A stretch of 64,000 nucleotides of DNA from Bdellovibrionales bacterium Ga0074139 (GCA_001464795.1 LNEB01000014.1:186001-250000), one strand, 5' to 3'; counted from the first letter of the stretch, positions 1-10,116 are shown. Made by a program: numbers and translations. Notes: generated by a model not told the origin, from the letters alone.

Positions 1-732
1 GCGTTGCCCCTTAAGACCACAACTTTGAATTAATTGTGCAGCTCTATGGCCGGGAGGATTTATAAAAACTGAACCACAGGATGGCATATCTAAAGGCTGC
101 TTAGAAAGTCGATTTCTATTGGCTTCTTTCACTTTTTTTAAAATTTCAGAATCTTTGTTGGAAGAATATTTGAGCTTTGCTTTAATAATCACACCTGGCT
201 GCCAACCGTTACAATGACGGTATTGCCAATTCAATTCAGAATGTTGAAACTCAACTTCCTCAAAACTATTATCTAGTCTACGTAGCACAGTAAAAGAATG
301 AACAATCTCGCCAAATTCTTTAGGAACAAAAGGCTCTGAGACACCTGCATTCATTACAATCCCGCCACCGACGTCACCAGGTAATCCAGCTAAAAACAAA
401 GCAGCAGGAAGTTGATATTTTAAAAAAACTTTTAATATTTCTGATTTCGCTGTGCCACTGAGACAGTGGATATGAATTTCGTTCTTTTCTTCTAAAACCT
501 GGACTGAAGAAAATTTTCTTAAACTGATTGTAAGTCCACGGATTCCTTTATCTGCGATTAAAACGTTTGTTCCACCGCCCATAAATGTGACAGATAACTT
601 TTGTTTTAATGCCCAAAGCCAAGCTTCTTTTAATTCATCAACATTCGTTGGGAAACATAAATAGTCGGCGCTACCACCGATCAACCAAGAAGTATAAGGC
701 GCCAGTTTAACATTTTCTTTTATTTCAATCAT
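1..732 (-). CDS. murB: UDP-N-acetylenolpyruvoylglucosamine reductase MurB (3' end beyond window)
   Basis: MurB reduces UDP-GlcNAc-enolpyruvate to UDP-MurNAc with NADPH and FAD in the cytoplasm. The 244 visible residues include the FAD-binding GGGTNVLI at 52-59, the GLPGDVGGGIVMNAG segment at 116-130 and the PSCGSVF motif at 217-223, whose Ser221 matches the proton-donating serine of the family. The C-terminal part lies beyond the left edge of the window, so the gene is cut by the window, not broken. The ATG at 732 overlaps the murC stop as ATGA, which fixes the start and suggests translational coupling. It is the last visible gene of the dcw cluster. I am confident in the family. Confidence 0.95.
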   Translation of the reverse strand, partial: MIEIKENVKLAPYTSWLIGGSADYLCFPTNVDELKEAWLWALKQKLSVTFMGGGTNVLIADKGIRGLTISLRKFSSVQVLEEKNEIHIHCLSGTAKSEILKVFLKYQLPAALFLAGLPGDVGGGIVMNAGVSEPFVPKEFGEIVHSFTVLRRLDNSFEEVEFQHSELNWQYRHCNGWQPGVIIKAKLKYSSNKDSEILKKVKEANRNRLSKQPLDMPSCGSVFINPPGHRAAQLIQSCGLKGQR

Positions 733-2090
733 AGTGATTCAAGAACCTGCATGCCAATTTTCCAACCATCACCAGCACCCAAAGTTACAAATACGTCACC
801 TGGTTTTAAAATATTTTTTATATTCTGAGCTAATTGTTCATCTTTTGCTAAATAAATTTTATTAGCATGTTGAACTTCTTCAACTAATCTTTTTGAGTTG
901 ATTCCTTCGATGGAGGTTTCACCTGCTGGATAAATATCAGTTAAGATAATTTGATCACACTGAGAAAAACATTTTGTAAATTCGAACCAACAACTTTCTG
1001 TTCGACTAAAGCGATGGGGTTGAAACATGACAACAATTCTTTGCTCAGGGTATTTTTCTCTGAATCCAGACAAAGTGGCTTTTACTTCTGTTGGATGATG
1101 ACCATAATCATCATAAACCTGAATATTGTTTTTTTCGCCCTTAAACTGAAATCGACGGTCAACACCTCTGAATGACTTAAGACCCTTTTGACAAACATCG
1201 AATGAAATTCCGGCAGTTAATCCTATAATGATTGCAGCTGTTGCATTTAAAGCATTATGTTGTCCTGGCAAATGGCATTCAAAATTTCCAAGAAGCTTTA
1301 AGGATGAATTTTTCTTATCTGAGACGAGCAACTCATAATGACCCTTTTCACCTTTAATTTGATAATCATTATTAGCACCAAATCCATAGGTCACAATTTG
1401 TTTAGGATAATTTTGAAAGGTTTCATTTATAATAGGATCATCACCACAGACTATCACTTGCCCATAAAAAGGTGTTTTCAATGCAAAGTCTAAAAAGGCT
1501 TGTTTCAGATTATCAAAACTTTTGTAATGATCCATGTGATCCGAATCAATATTTGTAATCACAGAAATTTCTGGTGCTAGCTTATGAAAACTTCCATCAC
1601 TTTCATCAGCTTCAGCAATCAGCCACTCGCCTTTACCAAGTACAGCAGTGGAGCCAATATTTTCAAGTCGACCACCGACAACAATTGTAGGATCCAATCC
1701 TGATTCAATAAATAAAGAAGACACAAAACTTGTAGTGGTTGTTTTACCGTGTGTTCCAGCAATGGCTATCCCACGCTTTAGACGCATAATTTCAGCTAAG
1801 GCTTCAGCTCTGGGAATTAATGGAACTCCCTTTGCCCTGGCTGCCATAATTTCAGGATTTTTCATACTGATGGCGCTCGAGTAAACCAAAACATCTGAAT
1901 GCCCGATTTGACTTTCATCATGCCCAATGAAGACTTTGACTCCTAGTTTCTTAAGACGTGTGGTGTTGGCATTTTCTGAAGCATCACTACCTGTGACCTC
2001 TGCACCCATGCGACTAAAAAGTTCAGCTAAGCCACACATTCCTATGCCGCCGATTCCTACAAAATGAAATTTAGAATTTTGAAATCGCAA
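729..2090 (-). CDS. murC: UDP-N-acetylmuramate--L-alanine ligase MurC
   Basis: MurC adds L-Ala to UDP-MurNAc with ATP, the first amino-acid ligation in peptidoglycan synthesis. The 453-residue length is normal for the family. An N-terminal Rossmann motif GIGGIGMCG is at 12-20, the ATP-binding AGTHGKTTTT is at 111-120, the central-domain motif NIDSDHMDHY is near 180-190, and DDYGHHPTEV is near 328. The start codon is TTG, preceded by AAGG of the murG 3' end at a 6-base spacing. No ATG near the N terminus fits the family alignment better. The gap to murG is 3 bp, so both are on the dcw transcript. Confidence 0.97.
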   Translation of the reverse strand: MRFQNSKFHFVGIGGIGMCGLAELFSRMGAEVTGSDASENANTTRLKKLGVKVFIGHDESQIGHSDVLVYSSAISMKNPEIMAARAKGVPLIPRAEALAEIMRLKRGIAIAGTHGKTTTTSFVSSLFIESGLDPTIVVGGRLENIGSTAVLGKGEWLIAEADESDGSFHKLAPEISVITNIDSDHMDHYKSFDNLKQAFLDFALKTPFYGQVIVCGDDPIINETFQNYPKQIVTYGFGANNDYQIKGEKGHYELLVSDKKNSSLKLLGNFECHLPGQHNALNATAAIIIGLTAGISFDVCQKGLKSFRGVDRRFQFKGEKNNIQVYDDYGHHPTEVKATLSGFREKYPEQRIVVMFQPHRFSRTESCWFEFTKCFSQCDQIILTDIYPAGETSIEGINSKRLVEEVQHANKIYLAKDEQLAQNIKNILKPGDVFVTLGAGDGWKIGMQVLESL

Positions 2091-2093
2091 AGT

Positions 2094-3197
2094 TTACCTT
2101 TCGGTCATGAATTCTTTGATCAAAGCCTCTGCCATCGTTTCTGCTGCTCGAGGAGTATGAAAGCGATGAGCTTTTTGCCCCATCACCATTCCTGCTCTGG
2201 GATTATTTCTAATCTTTTCAAGAACTGAAAGCAACTTTTCACCCGTTAACTCATTCTGTCGAATCATGTAAGCCGCATCTTCTGCAACTAAGGCCTGGGC
2301 ATTTTTTGTCTGATGATCATCAGCAGCCCATGGAAGTGGTATAAAAATCGCTGGTTTTCGACAAGCAGAAACTTCAGATACAGAACCCGTACCAGCACGA
2401 CAAATAACCACATCAGCCCACTGTAAATGCTCAGCCATTTCGTTTAAATATTCATAGGGTTGAATAAATGAAAGTCCAGCGTAGGCCTGTTTCACCTCTT
2501 CAAAATCATGAGTTCCAGTTTGATGGCGAATTTCATAATTTGAAAATTCTGTTTTCATTTCGACAAAAGCTTTTTTTAAAATGGTATTAACTGTTCGAGC
2601 TCCTTGGCTTCCACAGAAAATTAAAATGTTAAGTTTCTTATTTTCAATATTTTTTTGTGCGTGTGATAGAGCTTCAATTTCACTACGAATCGGCAAACCC
2701 ACTCTTTGAATTTTTTTAAAACTGAGTAAATACTTTTTAGCATCATCAAAAACCAAAAATATTTTATCTACAAATGGAGAAAGCCATCGATTAGCAAGCC
2801 CTGGATGCGCATTGGGTTCCCATACGGCTGTCCAATGACCCATCAGTGCTGCTGTTAATACAACGGGTCCTGACACGAATCCACCAATTCCCAAAACACA
2901 CTTAGGCTTAATGGTTTTTATTATTTGGTAACAATTCCAAATGGCTTTGGGCATTCCTAGTAATGTTTGAATTTTACTTAAAAGTGAAGAGCCCTTCATA
3001 TTCAGCTTACCAACTTGAATCGTATGAAAGTGAATCTTCTCCTTTGGTACGATCTGAGCTTCCATTCCATCGGCGGTGCCTATCCAGTGAAATTCAGTAC
3101 CTGGATGCATTTTCTCAAAAGCTCTTATGATGGCAATTCCTGGATAAACATGGCCACCGCTTCCTCCACCCGTTAGAATTACTTTATTTGATTTCAT
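2094..3197 (-). CDS. murG: MurG, lipid II-forming GlcNAc transferase
   Basis: MurG transfers GlcNAc from UDP-GlcNAc to lipid I to give lipid II at the inner face of the cytoplasmic membrane. The N-terminal glycine-rich loop TGGGSGGHVYPG at 9-20 is diagnostic. The donor-site region GSQGART is near 197-203, and the C-terminal segment ICRAGTGSVSE near 270 also matches GT28 enzymes. The length of 367 residues is usual. It lies 3 bp after ftsW and 3 bp before murC, the common dcw order ftsW-murG-murC. Nothing is truncated. Confidence 0.97.
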   Translation of the reverse strand: MKSNKVILTGGGSGGHVYPGIAIIRAFEKMHPGTEFHWIGTADGMEAQIVPKEKIHFHTIQVGKLNMKGSSLLSKIQTLLGMPKAIWNCYQIIKTIKPKCVLGIGGFVSGPVVLTAALMGHWTAVWEPNAHPGLANRWLSPFVDKIFLVFDDAKKYLLSFKKIQRVGLPIRSEIEALSHAQKNIENKKLNILIFCGSQGARTVNTILKKAFVEMKTEFSNYEIRHQTGTHDFEEVKQAYAGLSFIQPYEYLNEMAEHLQWADVVICRAGTGSVSEVSACRKPAIFIPLPWAADDHQTKNAQALVAEDAAYMIRQNELTGEKLLSVLEKIRNNPRAGMVMGQKAHRFHTPRAAETMAEALIKEFMTER

Positions 3198-3200
3198 ACT

Positions 3201-4328
3201 TTATGATTCCAATATTTTTGAAATACGAGTGCGACTTTTATCTTTATTTAAAATTTCAGACTCTAATTTTAAAAACAGTCCAAACAGTAAACAACTAGAA
3301 ATCAAAGAGCTTCCACCGTAACTCAAAAATGGCAATGCCATACCTTTGGTTGGCAAAAGTCCCATGGACATCCCAGCATTGATAACTGTCGTAATTCCAA
3401 ACACCAATGCTAGCCCCAAACAACTTGCTTTTAAAAATCGATCATTGGTTTTCATGGCCAACTGAAAACCGCGGTAAACAACAAAGCCAAACAAGCTCAG
3501 AACAATAAAAAGACCTATAAAGCCCATCTCTTCGCCTAAGACTGCTAAAGTAAAATCGGTATGAGCCTCAGGTAAGAAAAAAAGTTTTCCCTGACCTTGC
3601 CCAAGACCTGTACCCCACAGACTACCTGAATGAAAGCTCAGCATACTTTGAATGGCTTGAAAACCCTTCTCTTGCGACTCGGACCAAGGATCAAGAAAGG
3701 CCATAACCCGTGCTTTTCGGTACGGAACAGTCATGACAATAAAATAAAATGCAGGAATCAAAGAAAGAACAGAACCAATGATGATGCTCCAAGGAAGTCC
3801 AAAAATAAATAGCAGTGAAAAGCCCACAGCTGTTAACAATGCAAACGTTCCGAAATCAGGTTGTTTAAGCACCAACAACATGGGTATTAAAATGAAAGCA
3901 GACCAAGTCAAAATTCTTTTGGGGTTCATTTCGTTGGACCTAGCAATTAATGTAGCCATTAATAAAACAAAACCAATTTTTAGAACCTCGGCTGGTTCAA
4001 AGCGAAGTCCAAAAGGAAGTTGTATCCATCTGTGGGCTCCGCCGACTTTGACTCCGATACCACTGACCCAAGTCAACAAAACCAATGCGGAAGATGCCAC
4101 CCAAAGTGTCCAACCCCAATTTCGAATCCATTGAAATGAAACTTGAGTAACAGCATAGACTACGAACAATCCGATGGCTGAAAACAAAAGCTGCTTTTTA
4201 AAAAAGAAGAGTCCATCATTATAGGTTTCAATCGCAAATACATAGCTTGAACTATAAACTTGAACTAACCCAATACCCATAAGCGCAAATAGAGTCAGTA
4301 ATAGGCTCGAGCTTAGGGTTCTGTTCAT
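3201..4328 (-). CDS. ftsW: FtsW, SEDS-family septal peptidoglycan polymerase
   Basis: This is an integral-membrane SEDS glycosyltransferase that polymerises lipid II at the division site with its partner FtsI. The 375 residues contain about ten hydrophobic segments. The SEDS signature segments are present: LPEAHTDFTLAVLGEEMG in the large periplasmic loop and the C-terminal LLPTKGMALPFLSYGG. Its place between murD and murG with ftsI in the same cluster supports FtsW over RodA. The gene is 3 bp from its neighbours on both sides, so no separate promoter is expected. Confidence 0.95.
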   Translation of the reverse strand: MNRTLSSSLLLTLFALMGIGLVQVYSSSYVFAIETYNDGLFFFKKQLLFSAIGLFVVYAVTQVSFQWIRNWGWTLWVASSALVLLTWVSGIGVKVGGAHRWIQLPFGLRFEPAEVLKIGFVLLMATLIARSNEMNPKRILTWSAFILIPMLLVLKQPDFGTFALLTAVGFSLLFIFGLPWSIIIGSVLSLIPAFYFIVMTVPYRKARVMAFLDPWSESQEKGFQAIQSMLSFHSGSLWGTGLGQGQGKLFFLPEAHTDFTLAVLGEEMGFIGLFIVLSLFGFVVYRGFQLAMKTNDRFLKASCLGLALVFGITTVINAGMSMGLLPTKGMALPFLSYGGSSLISSCLLFGLFLKLESEILNKDKSRTRISKILES

Positions 4329-4331
4329 ATA

Positions 4332-4649
4332 TTATTTTGAACCCGTTTTAGCAGGTGCAGCTGAGCCTTCTTTAATCCGGCAACAATAAACAAGTCCTGT
4401 GACATCAGCCGATGTTTTATAATCAGTAATTGTATAAGGCTTATCGAGATCACAACGCTTAGCCATGGAAATATTCAATTCTAGTTCCACTTGACGATGC
4501 TGTTCACCATTGACGAACTCACATGCGAGGCCTGATGAGGCAACAACACGGTCGCGCATTTCTAATTTTTTTGTATTTGAAGAACAACCGGTCACTAACA
4601 GAGTTAACAACCCAACCAAAAGAACAAAAAGACTTCCTTGTCTTTTCAT
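4332..4649 (-). CDS. Small lipoprotein encoded inside the dcw cluster
   Basis: This 105-residue protein has a lipoprotein signal peptide: MKR, a hydrophobic stretch, and a lipobox LVTGC ending at Cys22. After the cysteine come SSNTKK, then about 75 residues with three further cysteines (CEF near 43, CDL near 67, YCCRIKE near 88-92). I do not recognise a family. It sits between murD and ftsW, 21 bp and 3 bp away, and has a TGAGG ribosome-binding site 6 bases before its ATG, so it must be co-expressed with the cluster. A role at the septum or in wall synthesis is inference from position only. Standard dcw clusters carry no gene here. Confidence 0.8.
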   Translation of the reverse strand: MKRQGSLFVLLVGLLTLLVTGCSSNTKKLEMRDRVVASSGLACEFVNGEQHRQVELELNISMAKRCDLDKPYTITDYKTSADVTGLVYCCRIKEGSAAPAKTGSK

Positions 4650-4670
4650 AAATACCTCATTTTTAAAGAA

Positions 4671-6059
4671 TCAATTAAACTTTTTAACTATCTCTTTAAA
4701 ATATTCGCCTCTCTCTTCATAAGAGTCAAACATGTCAAAGCTTGGGCATCCTGGACTTAGTAAAACCGTGTCACCAATCCTCGACTTTTGGTAAGCGATT
4801 AAAACAGCCTCTTCAAATGTTCCAATTAAAAAACACTCACTAAAATCACCTAATTCACGATTAATTCGCTCTTTGGCTTCGCCAACTAGAATCAGAGTTT
4901 TTACTTTTCTTTTAATCATGGCCCTAAGAGGCTCGAAGTTTATGTTAGTTTCCTTACCGCCCATGATTAAAATGATGTTCTCTTCGAATGTATCTAAGGC
5001 TCGAAGGACTGCATGCACATTGGTGGCCTTGGAATCGTTAAAGAAGTTCACTCCGCCGACTTTTCGAACATACTCAATCCGGTGACCTAGACCTTTAAAG
5101 CTATCGATCACTGACTGAATGGCCTCGTGCTTGGCCCCGTGCTCACGAGAAACAAGAATGGCAGCCATGATATTCTCGATGCTGTGACGACCACGCATTT
5201 TGATATCTTTTACGGAATAATGCTCTATTTCTGGACCAGTTCTAACCTTGATGTCAGTTCCAATATTTACAGCTCCACCGATATTCATAATCTGAGGCTC
5301 TAGGGCTTGTTTGCGTGAAAAGTAAAAAATTCTTCCACGTTGAACAGCTGGATCTCTTGCCAACTCTACGACTGCATTATCATCAGCATTTAATATTGAA
5401 GTTGTGGCTTGATTAGTATTTTTAAAGATTTTTCTTTTTGCGTTTACGTAATCTTCCATGGATCTGTAACGATCTAAATGATTTTCAGCTAAATTTGTGA
5501 AAACCACATTCATCGGATTAAATTGATCCACATGTTCAAGCATAAATCCAGAAACTTCTACGATCACCACATTCGCTTTTTCAGGCGCACGAAGATAATC
5601 AGTTAGAGGTTTGTCGTTAGCTCCACCCACCCAAGCTTTAACCCCTGAATGCACTAAGAAAGATTCAATCAGTCTTGCAACTGAAGTCTTACCATTTGTT
5701 CCTGTAATTCCAATCATGGGCTCTTTGATGAATCCTTGAGCAAATTCGAACTCACCCGTGATTTTTGCACCTTGGCTTTTGGCATATTCAAAAATTTTAA
5801 GGTGAGAAGATACCCCAGGAGAAAGAATAACTAAGTCTTGTTGAAGAAACGTCTTAGGTGAATGAGAACCTAATTCAAATTTAATTGGTAATCCATCAAC
5901 GAGTTCTAACTGGGCTGAAAGTTCTGGTTTTGATTTGTGATCAGTCACTGTAACTTGAGCTTGATGCTGGGTCAGGAAATGACAAAGTGAAACACCCGTC
6001 TTACCAAGGCCCACAACTAGAATACGTTTATCTTTTAAATCTGCAAATTCACGAAACAT
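4671..6059 (-). CDS. murD: UDP-N-acetylmuramoyl-L-alanine--D-glutamate ligase MurD
   Basis: MurD adds D-Glu to UDP-MurNAc-L-Ala. The 462-residue protein has the N-terminal Rossmann motif VVGLGKTG at 15-22, the P-loop GITGTNGKTS at 117-126, NLAENHLDRY in the central domain and NDSKATNVHA in the C-terminal half, all in the expected order. The start ATG at 6059 has an AGAGG ribosome-binding site. It lies 31 bp after mraY. Length and motifs are ordinary. Confidence 0.96.
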   Translation of the reverse strand: MFREFADLKDKRILVVGLGKTGVSLCHFLTQHQAQVTVTDHKSKPELSAQLELVDGLPIKFELGSHSPKTFLQQDLVILSPGVSSHLKIFEYAKSQGAKITGEFEFAQGFIKEPMIGITGTNGKTSVARLIESFLVHSGVKAWVGGANDKPLTDYLRAPEKANVVIVEVSGFMLEHVDQFNPMNVVFTNLAENHLDRYRSMEDYVNAKRKIFKNTNQATTSILNADDNAVVELARDPAVQRGRIFYFSRKQALEPQIMNIGGAVNIGTDIKVRTGPEIEHYSVKDIKMRGRHSIENIMAAILVSREHGAKHEAIQSVIDSFKGLGHRIEYVRKVGGVNFFNDSKATNVHAVLRALDTFEENIILIMGGKETNINFEPLRAMIKRKVKTLILVGEAKERINRELGDFSECFLIGTFEEAVLIAYQKSRIGDTVLLSPGCPSFDMFDSYEERGEYFKEIVKKFN

Positions 6060-6090
6060 GTAAACCTCTTTTTTCAGTGAGTATAAAAAA

Positions 6091-7167
6091 TTATCTTAAT
6101 TTTAGTGTAGCTAAACAAAGGACCGCTAATAGTATGGATATGATCCAAAATCTGACGATAATTTTTGTCTCAGTCATACCGCCTAATTCAAAATGATGGT
6201 GTAAAGGAGCCATTTTTAAAATTCTTTTACCCGTCATTTTAAACGAAGCCACTTGGCCAATAACAGAAAGGGCTTCCACAACAAAAACCCCACCCAGTAA
6301 AATCATCAGAAGTTCATTTTTTGTCAAAACAGCCATCATACCAAGAAATCCACCCAGTGATAAACTGCCCACATCACCCATAAAAACTTGCGCTGGATAA
6401 GTATTAAACCAAAGAAAACCTAAGCCCGCTGCCACAATACAAGCCGCAACTGGAGCTAGTTCGCCAGCCCCTATGATGTGGGGAATCTGCAAATACTGAG
6501 CAATGGAAAAATGCCCGACGATGTAAGCAAATAATCCTAATGTCGTTGCTGAAATAATAACAGGAACAATAGCTAATCCATCCAAACCATCGGTTAAATT
6601 AACTGCATTTGCAGTCCCCACTATGACCAAGGCACCGAAGGCGACATAAAAATATCCAAAATCAAAAATTAAATTCTTGAAAAAGGGAATGTGCACTTGT
6701 GTTGTGAACTGATAAAATTCAATCAAAACAAAAAGAGCGACTGACGAAATTAAAAACTCAGCAAGTAAGCGAATTTTTCCTGATAAGCCTTTTGTGTTTT
6801 TTTTGCTCACTTTTAAGTGATCATCAATATAACCAATTAATCCAAATCCCCATGTCACAAGCAGAGTGGTCCAAACAAGGGGATTCGTCATATCAATCCA
6901 CAAAAGCACTGGAATGACTAAGCTAAATAAAATCAGTCCACCGCCCATAGTTGGCGTGCCTGCTTTTTTCTTGTGAGTTTGTGGTCCATCATCACGAATA
7001 GATTGACCAAAATGTTTTTCTTTTAATTTTCGAATGTACTGAGGTCCCCACCACAAACAAATAAAGAATGTTGTGAAGAAAGCTAAAAAACTTCGAAGAG
7101 TGATGTAGCGGAAAACATTAAGAGGAGAAAAACTGTCGGAGAGTTCAAAGAGCCATTGATAAAGCAT
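6091..7167 (-). CDS. mraY: Phospho-MurNAc-pentapeptide transferase MraY
   Basis: MraY couples UDP-MurNAc-pentapeptide to undecaprenyl phosphate to form lipid I. The protein is polytopic with about ten membrane segments. Signature motifs are present: the [17 protein letters not shown] loop, [25 protein letters not shown] and the HHHFELGG histidine loop. I place the start at the ATG at 7167 (358 residues) and not at a TTG two codons upstream, because MLYQWLFEL aligns with the usual MraY N terminus. Neither start has a clear ribosome-binding site. The 61-bp gap to murF is one of the larger gaps inside the cluster and holds nothing I recognise. Confidence 0.95.
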   Translation of the reverse strand: MLYQWLFELSDSFSPLNVFRYITLRSFLAFFTTFFICLWWGPQYIRKLKEKHFGQSIRDDGPQTHKKKAGTPTMGGGLILFSLVIPVLLWIDMTNPLVWTTLLVTWGFGLIGYIDDHLKVSKKNTKGLSGKIRLLAEFLISSVALFVLIEFYQFTTQVHIPFFKNLIFDFGYFYVAFGALVIVGTANAVNLTDGLDGLAIVPVIISATTLGLFAYIVGHFSIAQYLQIPHIIGAGELAPVAACIVAAGLGFLWFNTYPAQVFMGDVGSLSLGGFLGMMAVLTKNELLMILLGGVFVVEALSVIGQVASFKMTGKRILKMAPLHHHFELGGMTETKIIVRFWIISILLAVLCLATLKLR

Positions 7168-7228
7168 TTGCAAATAACTAGCACAAAGTCTTGTTCACAA
7201 TCAAGAAAAAAGTTCTAAATTATTGAAA

Positions 7229-8644
7229 TCACTTCTTTTCTTCGAAATCCAAAGGCTCGCATGCCTCCAACATTCTCTCTAACTTTAAGCCACGTGAAGC
7301 TTTGAAAACTAGAAAATCATTTTTTTGAATATCAGAAGATAGCTTTTGCGCTAACTCGATTTGAAAATCTCTCTCAAGGAAAGTGGGTCCGTTGAAACCA
7401 CTGGCAATAAGACCTTTTCTAAAACTTTCCACATCTTCACCGTAAAAGAATACTTTACTAAATCCAGAGCTTCCGACTTGCTGACCCAATTTTTCATGCA
7501 GCTCTTGTGACAGATCTCCCAATTCCCGCATCTGCCCAAAGACTCCAATTTTTCTAGAGGCCGTGATCGTCTTCACATTTTCTAACAAGGCTTCCATGCT
7601 GTCAGGGTTCGCATTGTAGGCATCAAACAAAGCTGTTGCTTCAGATTTCAGTTTTACTTTTTGATTTCTTCCCCAATGAGATCTGCAATTTTTTAGACCA
7701 GACCAAATTTGTTTTGCAGTAAGCCCTGCGGCCAACGACAAAGCAGCAGCTGCCAATAAATTAGTTAAATTATGCTGACCAAAGATAGGGACAAAAACTT
7801 CTCCGTTAACCCCTTGAATACTTCCTTTGATTTGAAGGCCCTCAAAACTGACAGATACCAGTTCGAACTGCACATCTGCTGATTCTTTTTCAGAAAATGT
7901 CAATGTGGGTCGCTTGGGATTCCTTTGTTTCTCTTGGAGGTACATTTTCTTCGTAAAAGGATTATCAATATTAAAGATGGCCACCGAGCGTGGATTCGAG
8001 TGCAAATAGATTTCCTGTTTTGCTTCAGCAATTTTTTCTTGAGTGCCAAAAAATTCAATATGAGCTCGTCCGACCATTGTGCAAACCACCACATCAGGTT
8101 CAGCAATTCCAACCAGCTGTTGAATCTCACCTTTGTGATTCATACCCATTTCGATCACTGCCACTTCATGTTGAGGCTCTAAATCAATAAGTGAAAAGGG
8201 AACTCCCCAGTGATTGTTAAATGAGCCTTGGCTGTAGTGTACGTTTTTAAATTCTGCCAGAATTTGAGCGGTGAATTCTTTGGTTGAGGTTTTTCCATTC
8301 GATCCTGTTAATGCAAGAATTTGGGCTGTCCTATTTTTTCGTACCCAACGTCCTAAATTTTGTAAGGCATTTAAAGTGTCATCGACTTGGATGACCGTAC
8401 AAAACTTTAAAATATCTTTCTGTGAATCTGGAATATGACTGACAACTAATGCTGCAGCACCTTTTTCCTGAGCTTGTTTCAAAAATTGATGAGCATCAAA
8501 AGCTTCACCTTTTAAAGCAATAAATAATTGTCCAGTTAAATCTTTACGGCTATCAGTACCAACGCTAGAATAAGTGGTCGCAAACTGACTTAGTATTTTT
8601 CCACCAATGGCTTGCTGAATTTGCTGTAAGCTAAAAGGGCTCAT
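7229..8644 (-). CDS. murF: UDP-MurNAc-tripeptide--D-Ala-D-Ala ligase MurF
   Basis: MurF adds D-Ala-D-Ala to complete UDP-MurNAc-pentapeptide. The 471 residues contain ALTGSNGKTSTKE at 111-123 (ATP loop), MGMNHKGEI in the central domain and FDAYNANPDSM in the C-terminal part. The ATG overlaps the murE stop by 4 bp and has AAGGAG upstream inside murE. It is collinear with murE, a very common pair. Confidence 0.96.
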   Translation of the reverse strand: MSPFSLQQIQQAIGGKILSQFATTYSSVGTDSRKDLTGQLFIALKGEAFDAHQFLKQAQEKGAAALVVSHIPDSQKDILKFCTVIQVDDTLNALQNLGRWVRKNRTAQILALTGSNGKTSTKEFTAQILAEFKNVHYSQGSFNNHWGVPFSLIDLEPQHEVAVIEMGMNHKGEIQQLVGIAEPDVVVCTMVGRAHIEFFGTQEKIAEAKQEIYLHSNPRSVAIFNIDNPFTKKMYLQEKQRNPKRPTLTFSEKESADVQFELVSVSFEGLQIKGSIQGVNGEVFVPIFGQHNLTNLLAAAALSLAAGLTAKQIWSGLKNCRSHWGRNQKVKLKSEATALFDAYNANPDSMEALLENVKTITASRKIGVFGQMRELGDLSQELHEKLGQQVGSSGFSKVFFYGEDVESFRKGLIASGFNGPTFLERDFQIELAQKLSSDIQKNDFLVFKASRGLKLERMLEACEPLDFEEKK

Positions 8645-10116
8645 CTTGGGACTCCTTGTAAGACCACATCATAATCACTAAATGGATGCTGAGTATCACC
8701 GATAATTTGATAATTTTCATGGCCTTTGCCAGCAATGATAATAACGTCATTTTCATTAGAATTTTCTAGTGAATAATAAATAGCTTCTTGGCGATCAGAA
8801 ATTTTTTTGTGATTATTTTTGGAAAATCCTTTTTCAATTTGGCTAATGATTTCTTCAGGATTTTCAGTTCTAGGATTATCAGATGTGACGACCACATGAT
8901 CACAGTATTTTTCTGCGATACGAGCCATCATTGGACGTTTTCCAGGGTCTCTGTCACCACCACAGCCAAACACACACCATATTTTAGAATCTTTTTGAAT
9001 CTTATCTTTAGTTTGTTTCACAAGCATCAGTACTTTTTCCAGTGCATCCGGCGTATGGGCATAATCCACATAGACCTGACGTTTTGAAATGGGAACTTTC
9101 TGCAAACGACCCGGAATACCTTTAAATTCCATCGCTTTTTTGATGACTGGCTCAAGATCAACTTGAAAAGATCCCACAGCAGCTAAAGCAGCCACTGTGT
9201 TGTACACATTATGAATTCCTAGAAGTGGAGTTTCCACATCGTATTCACCCATGGGAGTTTTTAGAAGAAACTGTGTCCCTTCCCAGCTAAAATCTTTAAT
9301 ACTCATTTCAAAGTCGCAGTCTTTTTTCCCGTAAGTCCAAATGGCAGTCCTGTCAGAAACTTTTAAACTTCTGCCATAAAAATCATCTGAATTAACGATG
9401 ACCCGAGTTCTGGTTTTTTGACTTTTCCACATGAGATCCGTAAATAATCTTTGTTTAGCTAGATGATAATTCTTCATCGTTTTATGATAATCCAGATGAT
9501 CACGGCTTAAATTTGTAAATATGGCAACGTCATAGTCAACTCCCTCGACGCGCTTCTGATCAAGAGCATGAGAAGAGACCTCCATAACGGTAGCTGCCGC
9601 ACCTGATTTCTGAAAATCATGAAGTCTGTGCTGCAAGGAAATGGGATCAGGTGTAGTGAGATTTGTTTCCCAAATTTTATTTCCTAAATGATGATCAATG
9701 GTTCCCATCACTGCAGTTGGAAAACCTGCACAATTCATAAAATATTCAGTTAAATAAGCCACCGACGTTTTCCCATTGGTCCCCGTGACACCAATCATTT
9801 TCATTTTTTGAGAAGGAAACTGTAAGAATCTTGAGGCCAACATAGAGCAAATTCCTCTTACATCTTGCACTTGCAAAACCAGACCAGAATAATCTTGGGG
9901 AATTTGTTTGGTCTCTGAACAAACAATGGCGATGGCCCCCTTTTTTATGGCATCAGGAATAAAAAGATGCCCATCATGAGAGCTTCCTTTGATAGCAAAA
10001 AAAACGAATCCCTGTTGAACCTGGGAAATATTCAGGGCAAGGCCTAAAACTGGCATAGAGAGTTCATCAGTTGAGGCTTTAAAATTGAAATATTGAAAAA
10101 GCTGTTGCAAGTTCAT
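8641..10116 (-). CDS. murE: UDP-MurNAc-L-Ala-D-Glu--diaminopimelate ligase MurE
   Basis: MurE adds the third amino acid to the stem peptide. From the ATG at 10116 it has 491 residues. The P-loop GVTGTNGKTS is at 109-118, and the C-terminal TSDNPRTENPEEI carries the DNPR signature of meso-diaminopimelate-adding enzymes. A TTG 12 codons upstream is also open, but it would add residues unlike MurE and would overlap the divergent esterase gene. There is no ribosome-binding site. A promoter-like pair (TTGAGT, 16 bp, TACACT) ends 8 bases before the ATG. Because the esterase separates it from ftsI, murE needs its own promoter. Confidence 0.94.
   Translation of the reverse strand: MNLQQLFQYFNFKASTDELSMPVLGLALNISQVQQGFVFFAIKGSSHDGHLFIPDAIKKGAIAIVCSETKQIPQDYSGLVLQVQDVRGICSMLASRFLQFPSQKMKMIGVTGTNGKTSVAYLTEYFMNCAGFPTAVMGTIDHHLGNKIWETNLTTPDPISLQHRLHDFQKSGAAATVMEVSSHALDQKRVEGVDYDVAIFTNLSRDHLDYHKTMKNYHLAKQRLFTDLMWKSQKTRTRVIVNSDDFYGRSLKVSDRTAIWTYGKKDCDFEMSIKDFSWEGTQFLLKTPMGEYDVETPLLGIHNVYNTVAALAAVGSFQVDLEPVIKKAMEFKGIPGRLQKVPISKRQVYVDYAHTPDALEKVLMLVKQTKDKIQKDSKIWCVFGCGGDRDPGKRPMMARIAEKYCDHVVVTSDNPRTENPEEIISQIEKGFSKNNHKKISDRQEAIYYSLENSNENDVIIIAGKGHENYQIIGDTQHPFSDYDVVLQGVPR

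Noticed and set aside
7900-8190. Several open frames opposite murF
   Set aside because: They lie wholly within murF, lack ribosome-binding sites and show no recognisable domains.
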